This document shows positions 48,643 through 62,341 of a DNA stretch of 64,000 bases, in pieces. Positions within the stretch are counted from its first letter, which is position 1. Each line of letters opens with the position of its first letter. The notes beneath the pieces were generated by a model. That model did no database searches. It had not been told where the DNA came from and was given only the letters and a program-made list of their open reading frames with translations. This DNA is from Ceratopteris richardii (taxonomy: Eukaryota; Streptophyta; Polypodiopsida; Polypodiales; Pteridaceae): NCBI GenBank assembly GCA_020310875.1, contig CM035412.1, positions 133,778,773 to 133,842,772 on the forward strand. The letters are read 5' to 3'. Position numbers and translations under genes: made by a program.

Positions 48643-49629
48643 TGATGGAGAGTGTTAATCTCCAAAAGAACAAGTTGACCTTGAATTTAGACCACCTCTA
48701 TATCAAGAACAACTTCAGACTCCACCAAATTTAGAGAACATTCATCAACTTATCAGAAAATTGACTATTCTGAAAAATTCAACTTCTCAGGAAAGTCTGC
48801 TGCAGATTAATCCTTGATTGACTAACCATTTGTGTAAAGTTTTTGATAAAACTTTGTAGGTTGCTTCACCTTAAGATTGCGCACCTTTTGCAACTTGAAT
48901 CTCTTCAAATGATTGAGTATACTCTGAGAAATAACACAAACAATTTACCTATGTGTAACTCTCCTTCTTAGCTTTGGTTCTCTCAATGTCGAACCCGTTT
49001 TATCAAATCCTTTTGACTGTAGATAGCTTATCTCTCAACTTATATTTTGAGCTATCATATGTGTAAAACTTTACACTGTGCACTGAGCACTACTCATTTC
49101 ATTGAACTCAAAATCTGCGCCTGTTTTAGGAGACTGTGAACATTCTTTACATATGAATGTTCCTACACACAATTCTCTTAACCTGATTACAATTGGAAGC
49201 TGAAATTTTGTACAGAGGATGATCAACTCTAGACTTAAACTTGTACAAAAGCATACCACACAAGGAGAAGACACGAAAACTTCGGGCGCAAACTTTTCTT
49301 CTATTCCTCAGAAAATTACAACTGAGTTATGAGAGAGACTTCTACTCAATTCCATAAACTCTAATGAGTCTTACAACTTACAAATGCACTATTCTCATAC
49401 TCTCTTATTGTCTCCTCTATTGCCCCGACATTTTTCCAAAGTATTTATAGGCAAATATGTACAAGCTTATAACTAGACAAAAGTATAAGTGATCTATGTC
49501 TTCACTAATGTACATATGTGTACATATCATTCATCCTGTGAATGTAACCTCCTTCTTTGCTTCAAGACTTGATCTTATCTCCATCTTTCTGTCTTCCAAA
49601 CTTCAATTGGTGATTGGTCTGCACCAACA
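48643..49629 (-). repeat. 5' LTR of Copia-6
   Basis: 987 bp, same termini as the other copy. It is shorter mainly through a gap of about 36 bp and one of about 14 bp relative to 43222-44254. Confidence 0.9.
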
Positions 49630-50325
49630 ACAACGGAAACATCTGCACTTAAATCTAAGATTGCTTTGGTTGTGTAATCCTAATGGGTAATGGCAAGATG
49701 GGTATTAACTTCTTTGCCTTCAATCATGTCTCCAATCTTAATTAAATGTATTTCTAGAATTTTTATCTTAGATCCCAGCTTTGAATGAGTGGAATTCAGT
49801 TCCGGAACTTGATTAGCCACATGCTTCCGAGAATTCTAGTTAACCTTTAGAAGCTCTTCTAAATTGAGATGACATTGCACTTTAGTGTTCTTGATTGCTT
49901 TTGTGTTTCTAGGGATGATTGAATTCTCATGTCTCACTATCATCATGGGGACTTGAAACTAAAGAGATTTAGATTCCAATGGGCCTATGAGTGGAAACTC
50001 TAGGAGAGAATTAGATTCAAAATATAATCTAGTTGGGATTCTACTTGATCTTCATATAGAGAAGGTACTTCTAGTGGAAACTGGTCTTGGAGGTCATCTA
50101 TCTCTTGGATAGGATGAGTCTTTTGCTCTTTGGAACATTTATTCTCTTCTATCCCTCATAAGAACTCTTGGGGATACTTGGAAATGGAGGGAGATATTCC
50201 ACACTCAGTAAAGTTAGGAATGTAAAATTCTTTAGGGTCAAAGTTACGTCTCTCAATTGTAATGGAATGAGCCTTTTGTGCCAGTAAAGCCTCTTTCTCC
50301 ATTGACAATTTCTCTAATGGTTCTA

Positions 50326-50484
50326 TCATGGACAAAGGAAACCATCCTAAACCTTAGATTCCATGTGAACGCCGTATCTCATAATTGGTTCAGAATTAGG
50401 AGAAACCAATGCTTCCATTGCGTCCGGAACATGCCAAAACCCTAAGATTGACTATCGACTTGCCTGATTCGGATATCTAGAGCT
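50326..50484 (+). repeat. Left direct repeat, copy B
   Basis: Counterpart of 30111-30268. Starts TCATGGACAAAGG and ends AGAGCT. Confidence 0.85.
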
Positions 50485-50486
50485 CA

Positions 50487-51028
50487 TGTTTTGAATTGAT
50501 GACATCATCGATGATATCATCAATGCGTAACCGCCTTTCATGAACTGCCCTTGAAAACCTATATAAGGAGGGGTTGGCCACATTCATAATCAGTCTTGCC
50601 AATACCAATCTTGGGAGCTCAAGGAGTCGTGACCACCAAGTAAGTACTCTCCAAGTTCCAGTTCCTGTTCTTGTCTTGTTCCTTGTTCTAGTCATGTCTA
50701 GTCTTGTATCCTGGACATCTAGTCTTGTCCTCTTGTAATCTCATAGTACGAGATCTTCTCGAGTTCTTCCTTGTATCTACTCCATCTCCCAGAGGGGAGT
50801 TCTTGTAATCCAGAGATCTTGTTCCATACTTACGATCCCGGGTTGTGGGATCTCCTGTATCATCTCTAGCCGAGTTATCTATACCTACGGTCCTGGGTTG
50901 TGGGACTTCTTGTATCAGCTACATATTCTTGTGCTATTTTCCCTAAGTGGGTATTCTTGTAATCAGAAGCATATTTCAGAAATCTTGTCTATTGTAGTCA
51001 CAGAGCACAATCTAGTGCTCCCCTGACA
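50487..51028 (+). repeat. LTR of the unassigned retroelement, copy B
   Basis: 542 bp, equal in length to 30271-30812, with the palindrome at 50496-50523 and TATATAA at 50560-50566. Because it sits at the same site in both copies, its insertion predates the duplication. Confidence 0.65.
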
Positions 51029-51213
51029 TTTTGGCAAGACTAGCTTCCATCCAAGACCAGTCATCATGGAGAATGCTTATGAACAGATTGTAGCATCACT
51101 TCAGAGTCTCCAAGAACAAGTCGAAGACCTAACTCATCAACATATACAAATCGAGATGGGACATCGAGAGCATGTAGGTGCACTCCTCCAAGAATTACAA
51201 GAATGAAGTGATG

Positions 51214-51346
51214 TCATGGACAAAGGAAACCATGTTGAACCTTAGATTCCATGTGAACCCTGTATCTCATGATTGGTTCAGAATTAGGAAACATGCGAAA
51301 ACCCTAAGATCGACTATCTACTTGCCTGATTCGGATATCAAGAGCT
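51214..51346 (+). repeat. Right direct repeat, copy B
   Basis: Counterpart of 30998-31149, with an internal loss of about 20 bp. Confidence 0.8.
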
Positions 51347-51640
51347 ATAAGGGAAAGGGTCTTCTTAGACATGATTAACTTGACAGGGGCAAGACATGTT
51401 TCTACGGGTGTCGATGGAATTATAAAACCCTTTCTTATATCATGGTCCTGCTGTATGGTCTCTTTTACAACTCAACTTCCTCGTTTCCCTGCTCTACAAG
51501 GGTGGCTGAGACTTTGGAGTTCGTTCTCTCGTTGGGACAATTAACTGCAATGTGGCCAGGGTTCCACTATATAGACATAACTTTTTATCCCTCCTTCTTT
51601 GTTTCTCTTGTGGTGTTAGAGGCTATGATGTGGTTCTAAA

Positions 51641-53245
51641 CCCCAAGGAATAGCTGCGGAAGTACACTTATGTTGTGCCTAAGACCACTTGGAATTGGCC
51701 TATATGCACTCCCCTAAGCCCACGATCAAACTCAAATGTAACTATACAGGGAAAATGAGGAAAAACCCGAATGCCTATGCAGTGTGATATCCATTCCCGA
51801 GGTTGGCTCTTGGAAGCACTCTCTTCCTCATGCGTACACACTCTCTATTTACTTACTCTATTACTCTCACTCCTTCATGATTCGTTTCTCACTCTTTTCG
51901 TTCAAAGCTCCAATCCTTCTTCCCCTCCGACTCAATTTCTAGTAACCTCACTCTCATCTCCCACTTCTTTTCCTTCCTCCATTTCTATGAAATCTATTTC
52001 TATGAAATCTAGATTCACTTGCCACGAATTTATGTTAGCTAACAAGGGTCTAACTAAAACACGCCATTCGAAACATACATAGGGTGCAATTACTTCGATA
52101 CGATGTCTTGAATACAAGGAAATCCACAAGTGTCCAACTTTTGTTGTTGCAAAAGGATGTAGCTCCTCTACTATTCAACTCAGTTCTTATGAATCAACTC
52201 TCGCCATGACAAGTATGTATATCCTAATATCCCTTCGCATATGCTGTGGTTTCATATTACCCAACTCCACTCAGTCCATAATTCCAATAAAATTTGGATC
52301 GTGAGTCTATCTCAATCCTTCATAAGTAACGTTCTCTTCCCCAAGTCTTTGTGTCTGTTATCACATCAAGCCTTTGAAGAAGACATAACAAAAGAAGTCC
52401 CACATAAGATAGGGGCTGTAGTCATGAACAAGGTTATTGATAAAGAGATCAGATCATGCACCGTATAGTATGCGCATATAGTTTATTTTTCATGGATGAG
52501 CCCACACTGTGTAATGTTGCCTAAAATATCATGCACATCCTTACCCATAGTCTATCAAAATCTGCTCAACGAACTAAGAGAAATTTTCGAAAAAGAGTAA
52601 AATGTATGCTATTTGTCCTTCATGACGATTATGCCTCCATGGATGAGACCCAAAATGACCCAAAATTTTAGTACAAATGCAAAGAATTATCACTCGTCCT
52701 TCATTCCACATTGCATGCTCTGATTTCCAGCTTATGAGTTTGTGTACTTGTCGTTATTGTCCCCTTTGTTAAAGTGCACGTACATACATCCCACTATTAT
52801 GTGCAATTCAATCGTTGAAATCCCCTATCTTATGCTGAACACAATTTCTATCTATTTTCCTTAGCAAGCAAAATTTCTTTTCTTTTAATGTTACACATCC
52901 ACTCCAAGGGTGCAGCATTACAGACCGTCAAGTTTTCTCACCATTCCTTGCATAGCTGGGCAATAAGATATCCTTTGCATATTAAAATGAAATGTATGTG
53001 CAGAATAAAACACAGGTGAATTTAACACAGAGTTATGGTAGAACGGAACTAAGAGAGTTAAACGCTCATTGCAGAACATCTAGTATGTGTATTACTCACC
53101 CTACAAAGACAGAGCTATCAGTGTTTGTGCAAAGAAAACCACATCCACATTGGGAAAGATGAATGATGCATAGCCAATACATGTTAGCACCATGAAGAAA
53201 ATATAAATGGAGATGCTATGTGGCAATCTTGAGCGGACGCGAAAC
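51641..53245. other. Copy B spacer, no gene recognised
   Basis: Collinear with 31450-33050 of copy A at about 3% difference. Only short frames are present, with no conserved excess of open codons between the copies. Nothing supports a gene. Confidence 0.4.
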
Positions 53246-54220
53246 TTAGAAAGTTCTCAGATCACTTACACAGTGTGAATCTCTTTCCACGCTGATCCAT
53301 AAACTTGAACCTGAAGAAGAACTCCATTGTGCTAACCGTGGTCTGGCCTCGTAGAGTTCGGTTACCATTTTCATATTAAACAGAGTCCTTCCTCCCTTCC
53401 TCATGCGTGGGACAGCCTGTTCTCTCCTCGTAGTGGAGTTTCCTTTCCCAGCATTCAAACCAGCTCCAGTTTGATACTCTCCAAAATCTCGGTGATGCCA
53501 AGTGCCTCTATTACTCGATTTAGCATTCTCCACTGCATCTCTTTCACTGCATTCCTCTTGATGCCATCCTCTGAGTCGATTCAGCTTGCCTGACAGTCTT
53601 CCAAATTTCAGAGTAAATAATCGCCTCCCTCGAGCCCTCCCCGTACTCTGACCCACCAACCACCAAGAGCACCCACAACGTCTGCTAAAGCTTGAAGAAG
53701 CAAAGATGATTCCCCATTGATAACATGCGCGATGCTCAGTCCTTATCCTAGTATGGCCGGTAGCTGATGCTATCCCTCCCTTCAGCCTCACTTGATTTCT
53801 GTCCCAAGAACAGACGCTATCTGCTCTTGATTGCCCAACTCCTACAACGCGACCCCTGAGTTGATTAACTCCATGCTTCAACACACGAGCCCAGCTGAAG
53901 CTTCCACCTCCCTCAACAAATACCTTTCGTCCCCTTTTTTTTTCTGTTTTCTGTCTGGTTGCATACCCCGTGCAAGAGAGCCCCCATCTGTGCAATAGCC
54001 CCCTTTTTTTTGCTACTCTCCTCCGAGTAATCTCCAGGCTCCAGGACAAAAAAGCTTGTTTCTTTTCAAATCCACGAGCTCCCCCCCCCCCCACTGAGGA
54101 CAAACACACATACAACAGTCTACAAAAAAAGAAACTTCCACCAATTCCCCAAATCTCCTTCTGACAGCCGCCTGCAAAGAGAAACGGGCTGAACGACCTT
54201 TGGCAGATTCTTTGATGCAT
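53246..54220 (-). CDS. 324-codon open frame, doubtful
   Basis: An uninterrupted minus-strand frame from 54220 to 53246, rich in Arg, Gly, Ser and Trp, with no motif I recognise. In copy A the same frame is open over only about 158 codons (33841-33365). An overlapping frame in the same region (53560-53460) encodes MQWRMLNRVIEALGITEIL, which looks more protein-like. The long frame is probably chance openness in locally GC-rich sequence. Confidence 0.15.
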   Translation of the reverse strand: MHQRICQRSFSPFLFAGGCQKEIWGIGGSFFFCRLLYVCLSSVGGGGARGFEKKQAFLSWSLEITRRRVAKKRGLLHRWGLSCTGYATRQKTEKKRGRKVFVEGGGSFSWARVLKHGVNQLRGRVVGVGQSRADSVCSWDRNQVRLKGGIASATGHTRIRTEHRACYQWGIIFASSSFSRRCGCSWWLVGQSTGRARGRRLFTLKFGRLSGKLNRLRGWHQEECSERDAVENAKSSNRGTWHHRDFGEYQTGAGLNAGKGNSTTRREQAVPRMRKGGRTLFNMKMVTELYEARPRLAQWSSSSGSSLWISVERDSHCVSDLRTF

Positions 54221-54789
54221 TTGAAGATAAAAACGAAAGAAAACAAAGGTGGCTTCGCCTCAAGTATGTAGTCACTGACAAGGATAACGGCCCTTCCTTT
54301 GATAGCCTTGAAGGATGACTGACTCTCAAATAATGAGCACAACTGACTGCCCAGAAGAAAATTGCTGCCACCAAATTCCCACAAAATCAATTAATGTGGT
54401 TTCCAGGATGATATCCGCGTGAGTCTCTTTTACCACTGATCATCAATAAGTTGCCCTTCTTCAATGGTGCCCATGAGGGCCACATCTTTGCTTATTGAGA
54501 TAGACCATCTGTGTGAGCACACATGCGATAACCACCAGAACAAAAAGTCATATCTCCAAGTATTGCCTCCCTTGATAGCATTCCTCTTTGACCAGAAGTC
54601 ATTGTGTAACCTCCAAATATTTCCCATCAATCATCTAATCACTCTTCAAGTACCTGAAATCAACCATCTTTTCCTGCCAACTAGAAACATATTAATGCAT
54701 AAAAACAACCATTTCCTGAGCTAACATACTCCCCTCTTCTTATTTGCAATGTCGTCCTCGACGAGCCACTCCTGTTGCAATATAATCCA

Positions 54790-54929
54790 AAAAGCCATGA
54801 GAATGTCAGTGTACAACTTATTTGCATACCTCTTCATCGAGCCATCATTCCCACTGGACCTGCACTCATTGAAGCTATTAGTGCTCAAAAGTTCACTCAT
54901 GAATACATACAAAACATTCGCTTACAAAA
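54790..54929. other. Segment kept in copy B, missing from copy A
   Basis: About 140 bp between AATCCAAAAAG and TGATCCAAG, replaced in copy A by the LINE. It is the probable target-site deletion made by the LINE insertion. Confidence 0.75.
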
Positions 54930-55555
54930 TGATCCAAGAACATGCACATATATGCAACTCAATTTCCAACATGCATCAAATTGCTCATGCATTCCATTAT
55001 GAAAATACTCTCAACCAAAACAACACATTCATACCTTTCCATGTCGTACACATACAATTGTCATTGCGAGAAAACAAAAACAAAAGTACCGAAATAAACA
55101 CAACAACTGAAATGAATCCAGCAGGAGATGCAAAATACCCAAAATGCATACCCTTTTATTGCACCTACTATTCGCTATGTACAAACGTTTCATGAATGGA
55201 AACGCCTTAAGAATCCCCATCGTCTTCCTACAGAAGTCTTTGAGACCCGACTACAAGTCAAGTCCTACAGAAAAACCCTGGAGTATCCCACACACTAGAA
55301 AACCCTTGGATAGAGCACACAAGTTACCTCGCTAAAGGTCTCATCTATAAGTACATATACAGTATCCGTGCCTTTGAGAATGTTGATTCAGAGGGAGTTG
55401 ATCTGTCACATGCCACCATATACCAATCACACAAGCAAATAACGTTCCCTTCCAGGCAATCATTACCCTCTCCTCTCTCTCTCTCCCCCTCAGGAGTGGG
55501 TAATAATTTCATATGTAAATTTTATTTATATTCACACGTTGGCCTACGTTGACAT

Positions 55556-55870
55556 TGGATGCGATTCATGGCCCTGACCACCCGACGAGGTTGATCCCAC
55601 CCATCTACCAATGCAACGCAGCGCACAACACACAACCACATAATGACAACAAATAACATAGAAAGCTAGCCCATAATGAATCTGGATGCGGCTCGTGCTC
55701 ATGACCGCCCGTCCACAATGGATCCACCTACCTACCAACCCGTTATGGCACATAGCTAAGGCACAAACATATACATCCCAAGCCTATGGCGAAACTAGCT
55801 GCGGCTCCTGGTCCTAACCACCCGGCTAGGATAACTCGACCCACCTACTAGCCCACCATAGCGCGTTGGG
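55556..55870. repeat. Three diverged tandem units, copy B
   Basis: Counterpart of 41380-41700: three units of about 120 bp starting near 55556, 55682 and 55798. Confidence 0.55.
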
Positions 55871-56221
55871 TACAATCACAACAACACAAAGTTTTCTTTT
55901 TTTTTTTCTTTTTCTTTTTTTTTTCTTTTTAAATTAATACCCCATTCCTGAGAATTAGGGAGAGGAAGAAAGGGATGTTTCCCACTTTTTGCACACATGC
56001 ATGCAAACGTTCACACTCCAGCCTCCGACAGATCAACCATCTCTTTACCCCCACTCTCTTAGTTACAGATACTACATATGTGTCATCGATTTGACTTTTC
56101 ACTAGGCAAGTACAACCGGCTATGCCTTGGTCCCTCATATACCTATCCTTAGATGATCTAGAATGTGGGTCTCCTGGATTGTTATACAGCCTCACCTCAT
56201 ACTCGCATCCCAACGACTTCC

Positions 56222-56893
56222 CTAGGGCGAGTCCGGCTTAACTTCAGGAGCTCCGTCATCGCTTCCTATCGTCAAAATATCCGCCCAAGACCAATAGATA
56301 TCATTTACCTCGTTAGGCAATTCCATCGAGCTATCGTAGTAGAAGTACCGATCCTTGGCATATCCAGCCCAACTAAGTAGATACGCTTCGAATTCGGGAA
56401 GTGGAAAGTCAATGTCCATACCTTGATTCCAAAAGCGTACAAGCTAGTGTGCCTCCTCCACGTCATAGTTTGTCCGCAAGCTCTCAACCGATATCTCCAT
56501 GCTTTCTAACGCTTGATCTGAAAAATATATGACAAGGTCGAACAAAGCGCTCTGGTATACTTGATCAGCCATCGGTCGCCTAGTCCTCAGTGATCCTGCA
56601 TAGTAACACACTCGGTTTACGAGTTTCTGCAGTTCCTGCAAATGGAAGGTAAATTGAATGAAAATGTAGAGAAAGGCCTTCTTGTTTTCTTCTCGTGTCC
56701 AACCATAGATCTCTCGTAAGAGCACCCAAATCACGCAAAAAATTGTCATCATCCAACGGCTCACTCGAAGTCCTATCCATGCACATTCACCTATCGATCC
56801 TTGTACGTTCTGCTCGCTATCCTAACATCTAATCCCATCAAACCTCCTTCGAATAACTCTGGCATGATCGGCATGAGCCAATCCTAACTCCTG
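56222..56893 (-). pseudogene. Exon-like coding remnant, unknown protein, copy B
   Basis: Counterpart of 42041-42713. The acceptor-like TTTGCAG, the DQVYQSALFDLV and SLRTNYDVEEAH stretch and the MDIDFPLPEFEAY to SDDGAPEV stretch all lie on the minus strand in the same order. The frame is not fully open. Unrecognised; a decayed host gene or gag. Confidence 0.35.
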
Positions 56894-57039
56894 CTCTTCC
56901 TTTGAAGAGGTTCTCCTTTTGATCAACTAATTCCTTACTAGAACTGTCGTGATCCACACACCACTTTTCTCTCCCAGATTTACCTTTGCCCTCGTGCTCT
57001 CCCTTGCATGTACCCTTCCTCATGACATCTTGTACTCTC

Positions 57040-58062
57040 TGTTGGTGCAATTCAAGCCTTCACCTTTGGCTTGGAACCCTTGAAGGATATCTCTACATGA
57101 AGCAAGAGTCATAGGAACTTATGCTTATGAACTATTACCATTTTACTCCTTGTAAAAGTCTAAATGACTTGGCATTTATGTATACACACCTACTTGTTTA
57201 GACTCGTGGAAAAATGGATGGTGTAAGTGGAGAGAATATCTCCCTACTTTTAGAGGAGAGATTCTAGGGAGCCTTAGTTTGAATTTGAAATTCAAATACA
57301 TCTCCATCACATATAAAAGTCAATGTAAAAACTCGCGGGATAGAGAGTGAATTTTTCACTATCATTGAGTGTGTGAGTGCTACACTATAGCCTACACATC
57401 TCCAACTCATTAGGCTACATCTATCAAGCCAATGAGATTTTACATTCATGTGAATTAATAGAAAGAGTTACATTCATTACTTCGCTGAGTGGTCTACCTC
57501 CAAGTCTGTCAACTTCAAAAGGTCATATCTCAGGATCTACCTATCCAAATCAAGTTATTCAAAGCAAATTGGATTCAACTCAAAGTCTTCTACACGCCTA
57601 CAAATTTTGAAATCAATTGGTTTAGTCATTGCAGAGAAATCTCAGTCGAAGTGCTCACTGGTCTGTGTCTGCAGAGCTCCTAAAATATCGGTGGTAAACT
57701 TTATTTTGCTAAAGTGATTTCTCAGAGTATAGTTCATCATTTCTTCTCATTCCACTTGCAAATGGTAGCTTGTTAAGCTAGTTTAATATGTCCAGAAGGA
57801 ATTTGATCAATTGTAAGTGTGTTGGTCATACTGAGTGAAAGACTGAGCAGGTATCAAGATCAAAATAGAAAGTTTTCAAGTCTAGTGAAGTGCAAACTCA
57901 TCTGTTTTGATCTAATCATTATTCAAATCATTTCCAAAGTACATATAGCATATTTTGGTATCATTTGAAAGCTCAAGGAGTCTACTAAGCATATCTGGAG
58001 TCAAAGCAGGATTAGCAGTACCAACTCAATCTTCTGAGTGCACCGAACCATCTCTCACAACA
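57040..58062 (+). repeat. 5' LTR of Copia-4
   Basis: 1023 bp, from TGTTGGTGC to TCACAACA. It contains ACATATAAAAGTC, a TATA box, near 57310. Confidence 0.95.
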
Positions 58063-58063
58063 G

Positions 58064-58075
58064 TGGTATCAGAGC
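58064..58075 (+). other. Primer-binding site of Copia-4
   Basis: TGGTATCAGAGC, the initiator tRNA-Met complement, one base after the LTR. Confidence 0.95.
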
Positions 58076-61000
58076 AAATAAGGTAACATGGGAGATGGTT
58101 TTCCTTCATTCATTGACAAATTGGACAGGAACAATTACCAAGCTTGGTCTCTAAGGATGAAGACCTATCTACAAGGAAGAAGCCTATTTGGATTCATATC
58201 AGGAGATGAGGAATTGCCCTCATTCAAGGCAAGAGGACTACCCACCAAGGATGAACAAGAGAGGCTCAACACATGGTGTGCAAAAGATGCTTTGGCAAGG
58301 TCTTATCTTCTTAACTCTATATCTGATTTCCTTTTACCTCACATCAGGAATTGTAAGACTTCCCAAGAGATTTGGGAAACCTTGTCATCATACTTTTCTT
58401 CTAACACAAGGGCCAGAAAGAATCAATTGTGGATTGAATTCACAACCCTTAGGAAGCAACCAAAGCAATCAGTCTCAGAATTTGTGACCAAGATCAAGGA
58501 TGTGGTAGACCAATTAGCAAGCATTGGAGAGGAGATTGAAGAGGAACAAATAGTAAGGCAAGTAACCAATGGACTAAAGGCAGATGATAAGTGGGAGAGC
58601 TTCACCACTGCAATGGATCTCTACATGGACATGCATACCCCAGATCTCACAACTCTCATGAACATGAAGCAAAGTTTACAAAGGCTGGAGATCAATCAAA
58701 AGGTAATAACCCCTCTGCTCTATATACTGATAAGAAAGTTAAGGATAAAGGTAAAGGGAAGAAGCAAGAAGAAGAAGGCTCTACCTCCCAAGCAAACTAT
58801 GCAGGGAGAGGTAGATCTTCAAGAGGTAGAGGCAGAGGAGGTAAGTCAGGTAGGGGGAGACCCTACAACTCATCACCATGCAACATTTGTGGATTGTCTA
58901 ACCATACCACAGATGAGTGCTACAAAAATTATAAGAATCAGAGAGGAAGAGGCTATCAAAGAGGTGGATACACTCAAGGTAGAGGTAGATTCAACCAACA
59001 CCATAGCTACAATGGATACAACAATCAGTACAACAACAATTACAACCACAACCACAATGGTAACTACCAAGGTGGATTCAGAAATAGAAAGGACTACAAA
59101 AACTACACAGAGGAGCAAGATGACTTCCTATTGATCATGAATATGACCTCCAAGGCAGGTACAAATGATGATCATTTATTTTCTATTGATTCAGGGTGTT
59201 CTAACCATGTAGCTGGTAATGTGGCACTACTCTCTGATTTGGAAGAACCCAAGGGCAAACATCAGGTACAGACAGGTGATGATACTAAACATTCTGTTGT
59301 AAAGATTGGAAATGTAAAAACTTGTGATGGTAACCAAAACTTATTGAGCAGGGTACTTTATGTACCAACTATTACCAAGAACCTAATGAGTGTTGGTCAG
59401 ATTGTGGAGAAAGGTTTACAGGTCAGGTTCAATCAACATGGAGCATATGTGGAGGACCCAAGACATGGATTCAAAAGGATAGCCAAGGGAGAGAAATCAG
59501 GTAGATTATTTACTTTTGAGCTAGAAGACACCAAAAACATTGCTTTATACAATTACAAGGATCAAACACTTTCAGAGTTAGAAATATGGCACAAGAGGTT
59601 AGGTCACATAGGTGAAAGAACCCTAAAGCAAATGTGCAGGGATCAATGTGTGCTTGGGATAGCTAATGTATCCAAGCAACACATGATATACAAGTGTGGA
59701 GCTTGTCAGTTTGGTAAGTCACACAGATTGCCCTATTCAAAGAAAGGTTTCCTGCATGAAGACTACCTAGACTTGGTACACACAGATGTTTGGGGACCTA
59801 GCAAGGATCCCTCCATTTCAGGATCAAGGTACTATGTGTCCTTCATTGATGATTATAGCAGATGGACTGTCTTATACTTTATGAAGCATAAAGGTGAAGT
59901 GTTTAATTGTTTCAAGAGGTATCTTGCACTTGTTGAAAACCAAACAAGAAGAAACTTGAAGAGGCTAAGGTCAGATGGAGGAGGAGAATACTTCTCAAAT
60001 GAGTTTGAAGATTTCTTGCAAGAAAGAGGCATCAAAAGGGAGATAACTACAAGGTACTCACCTGAACAAAATGGGGTAGCTGAAAGAAGAAATAGACTCA
60101 TTGTAGAAACAGCAAGGTCTATGCTTAATGAAAAGAAGTTGCCAAATTATCTTTGGGCAGAGAGTGTATCTATGCCACCTATCTCATTAACAGGTTGCCA
60201 TCAAAGACACTTGATGGAATGACACCATATGAAGCTTGGCATGGTAAGAGACCATCATTGGATCATTGCAAAATCTTTGATTGTATTGCATATGTGCATA
60301 TTCCCTCACAGGTAAGGGGAAAGCTAGACCCTAAAGCTGAAAAATGTATCTTCATTGGTTATGATTTAAATAAAAAAGGGTACAGATTCTACAACCCAAC
60401 AAACAAAGGTTTCAAGGTAAGCAGAGATGTCATCTTTGATGAGAATGACTCATGGTATGAGAATGAATGCAGGAAGGTTAGTCTACCCTATGATATGGAA
60501 GAAGATTTCCCAAAGCTCACCAAGGAGGAACCAATCCAGAAAGAAGTTTCAAGTTCAGATGATGATGACACAATTAAACTTGAAGAATTCAAGGAATGGA
60601 AGTCCAAAGGGAAGATGAAAATGAAGAAGCTAGAGGATATACCAGAATCCTCAACTCAAGCTATGAGGAGATCTCAGAGAGAAAGTAAGAAGCCTATCAG
60701 ATATGGGTATGACACTTCTCTTGTAACTAAGCATTCTGTATATCTTGCAAAGGATTTGTTGAATGAAGAACTAGGTACATATGAAGAGGCAATCACCAAA
60801 CCAGAATGGAAAGGAGCTATGGATGAAGAAATAGAAGCTCTCAAGGAGAGTGACACATGGGACTTGGTACCCAAGAAGGACTCTATGAAGGTGATAGGAT
60901 CCAGATGGATCTACAAACTAAAGAGAAACTCAGATGGAACAATCAACAGGTACAAAGCAAGGTTGGTAGCCAAGGGTTTTGCACAAACCCAAGGCATTGA

Positions 61001-62330
61001 TTATGAGGAGACATTTTCTCCTGTGGCTAAGATGCCAACAATCAGAGTATTAGTGAGTATAGCTGCATCCAAGAATTGGAACATGTACCAATTAGATGTC
61101 AAGAATGCTTTCTTGAATGGATGGATATCTGAAGAAGTCTACATGTCACAACCACCTGGCTATGAAGATCCCAAGAAGGTAAATTATGTTTGTAAATTGA
61201 AGAAGGCTCTATATGGATTGAAGCAGGCACCTAGAGCATGGAATTACAGGTTGACAACATATCTCCAAGACCAAGGATTTGTGATGAGTAAAGCAGACAC
61301 TTCTCTATTCATAAAGAGGAGTAGTACAGAGGTAATCTACTTGTGTGTTTATGTTGATGACATCATCATTACACGCAATGATGTCAATGGTATTAGAAGC
61401 ATCAAAGGACAGATGATGAAGGAGTTCAAGATCAATGATCTTGGATTATTGAAATACTTCTTAGGTCTTGAGTTAGTTTACACTTATTCAGGTATATATA
61501 TCACTCAAAAGAAGTATGTACAGGACATTGTGAAGAAGTTTAATTTGCAGGAAGCTAAAGTCTCAAGTACTCCAATGGAGGTTAAACTAAAGCTTAGTGC
61601 TCATGAAGGTGATGAAGTCCAAGACATTACAGGATACCAAAGTATGGTTGGTAGTTTGAATTATGCTACCTTAACCAGAATTGACATAGCATATGGAGTT
61701 AGTGTGCTAAGCCAATTCATGCACAAACCAAGGGTACCTCACCTAGAGGCAGCAAAGAAGATTTTGAAGTATCTAAAGGGAACTCAGAACCATGGTTTGT
61801 ACTTTCCTTATACATCAGATATTGACATTAAAGTATATTCAGATGCAGATTGGGCAGGATGCAAGGATGATAGGAGGAGCACATCAGGATACATATGTTT
61901 TGCAGGTGATAAACCTATTTCTTGGTCAGCCAAGAAACAACCAACAATGGCTTTGTCATCTACTGAAGCAGAGTATAGAGGCCTAGCCAATGCCACTCAA
62001 GAAGCTATTTGGTTAAAACTTTTGTATACAGAATTAGGCCTATATACAAGGCCACCAATTATCTTTGGTGACAACACAAGTTCTCTTCACCTTGCAGCTA
62101 ATCCAATATATCATGCTAGGACAAAACACATAGAGGTTCATTACCACTATGTGAGAGAAAAGTTGCTAAGCAAAGACATTCAATTGACTTATGTGTCCAC
62201 TAATATGCAATGTGCAGATTTACTTACTAAAGCTTTGGATGGAAACAAGTTATGCAGATTCAAATCCATGATTGGATTGCAGGATGTGATTGAAGATTGA
62301 AGATGAAGACTTAAGCCAAAGTGTTTGGCT

Positions 62331-62341
62331 TGAGGGGGAGC
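62331..62341 (+). other. Polypurine tract of Copia-4
   Basis: TGAGGGGGAGC directly before the 3' LTR; primer site for plus-strand DNA synthesis in LTR elements. The same tract precedes the 3' LTRs of Copia-1, -2, -3 and -6 with small variation. Confidence 0.9.

Larger units (their letters stand above)
43222..49629 (-). mobile_element. Copia-6: full-length antisense copia inside copy B
   Basis: Minus-strand order: 5' LTR (49629-48643), tRNA-Met primer site, gag (from 48421; UBN2 domain, CCHC knuckle CWICGKTNHLANDC near 47640-47600), protease (IDSGCSNHL, about 47340), GAG-pre-integrase (LWHKRLGHFNERG, about 46950), integrase (to about 46150), RT ([20 protein letters not shown] and YVDDIILTG, about 45640-45150), RNase H (about 44760-44330), polypurine tract and 3' LTR. 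The LTRs differ at about 15 of 980 positions plus a few small gaps, about 1.5%. It looks nearly whole, with about two breaks. It is a different subfamily from Copia-1, -3 and -4. The flanks suggest a GCAAC target duplication with one change on each side; the empty site is in copy A at about 29417. Confidence 0.95.
49630..51640 (-). mobile_element. Gypsy gag/protease remnant in copy B
   Basis: This continues the antisense gypsy of copy A: 43013-43221 and 49630 onward match 29211-31450, interrupted by Copia-6. It holds the decayed protease edge and the gag knuckle zone (near 51540-51580). It is broken and contains the same LTR-gag insertion between direct repeats. Confidence 0.65.

Noticed and set aside
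53246-54220. A real 324-residue host protein
   Set aside because: The frame is only about half as long in copy A, the composition is biased and no domain is visible; it is kept only as a low-confidence entry.
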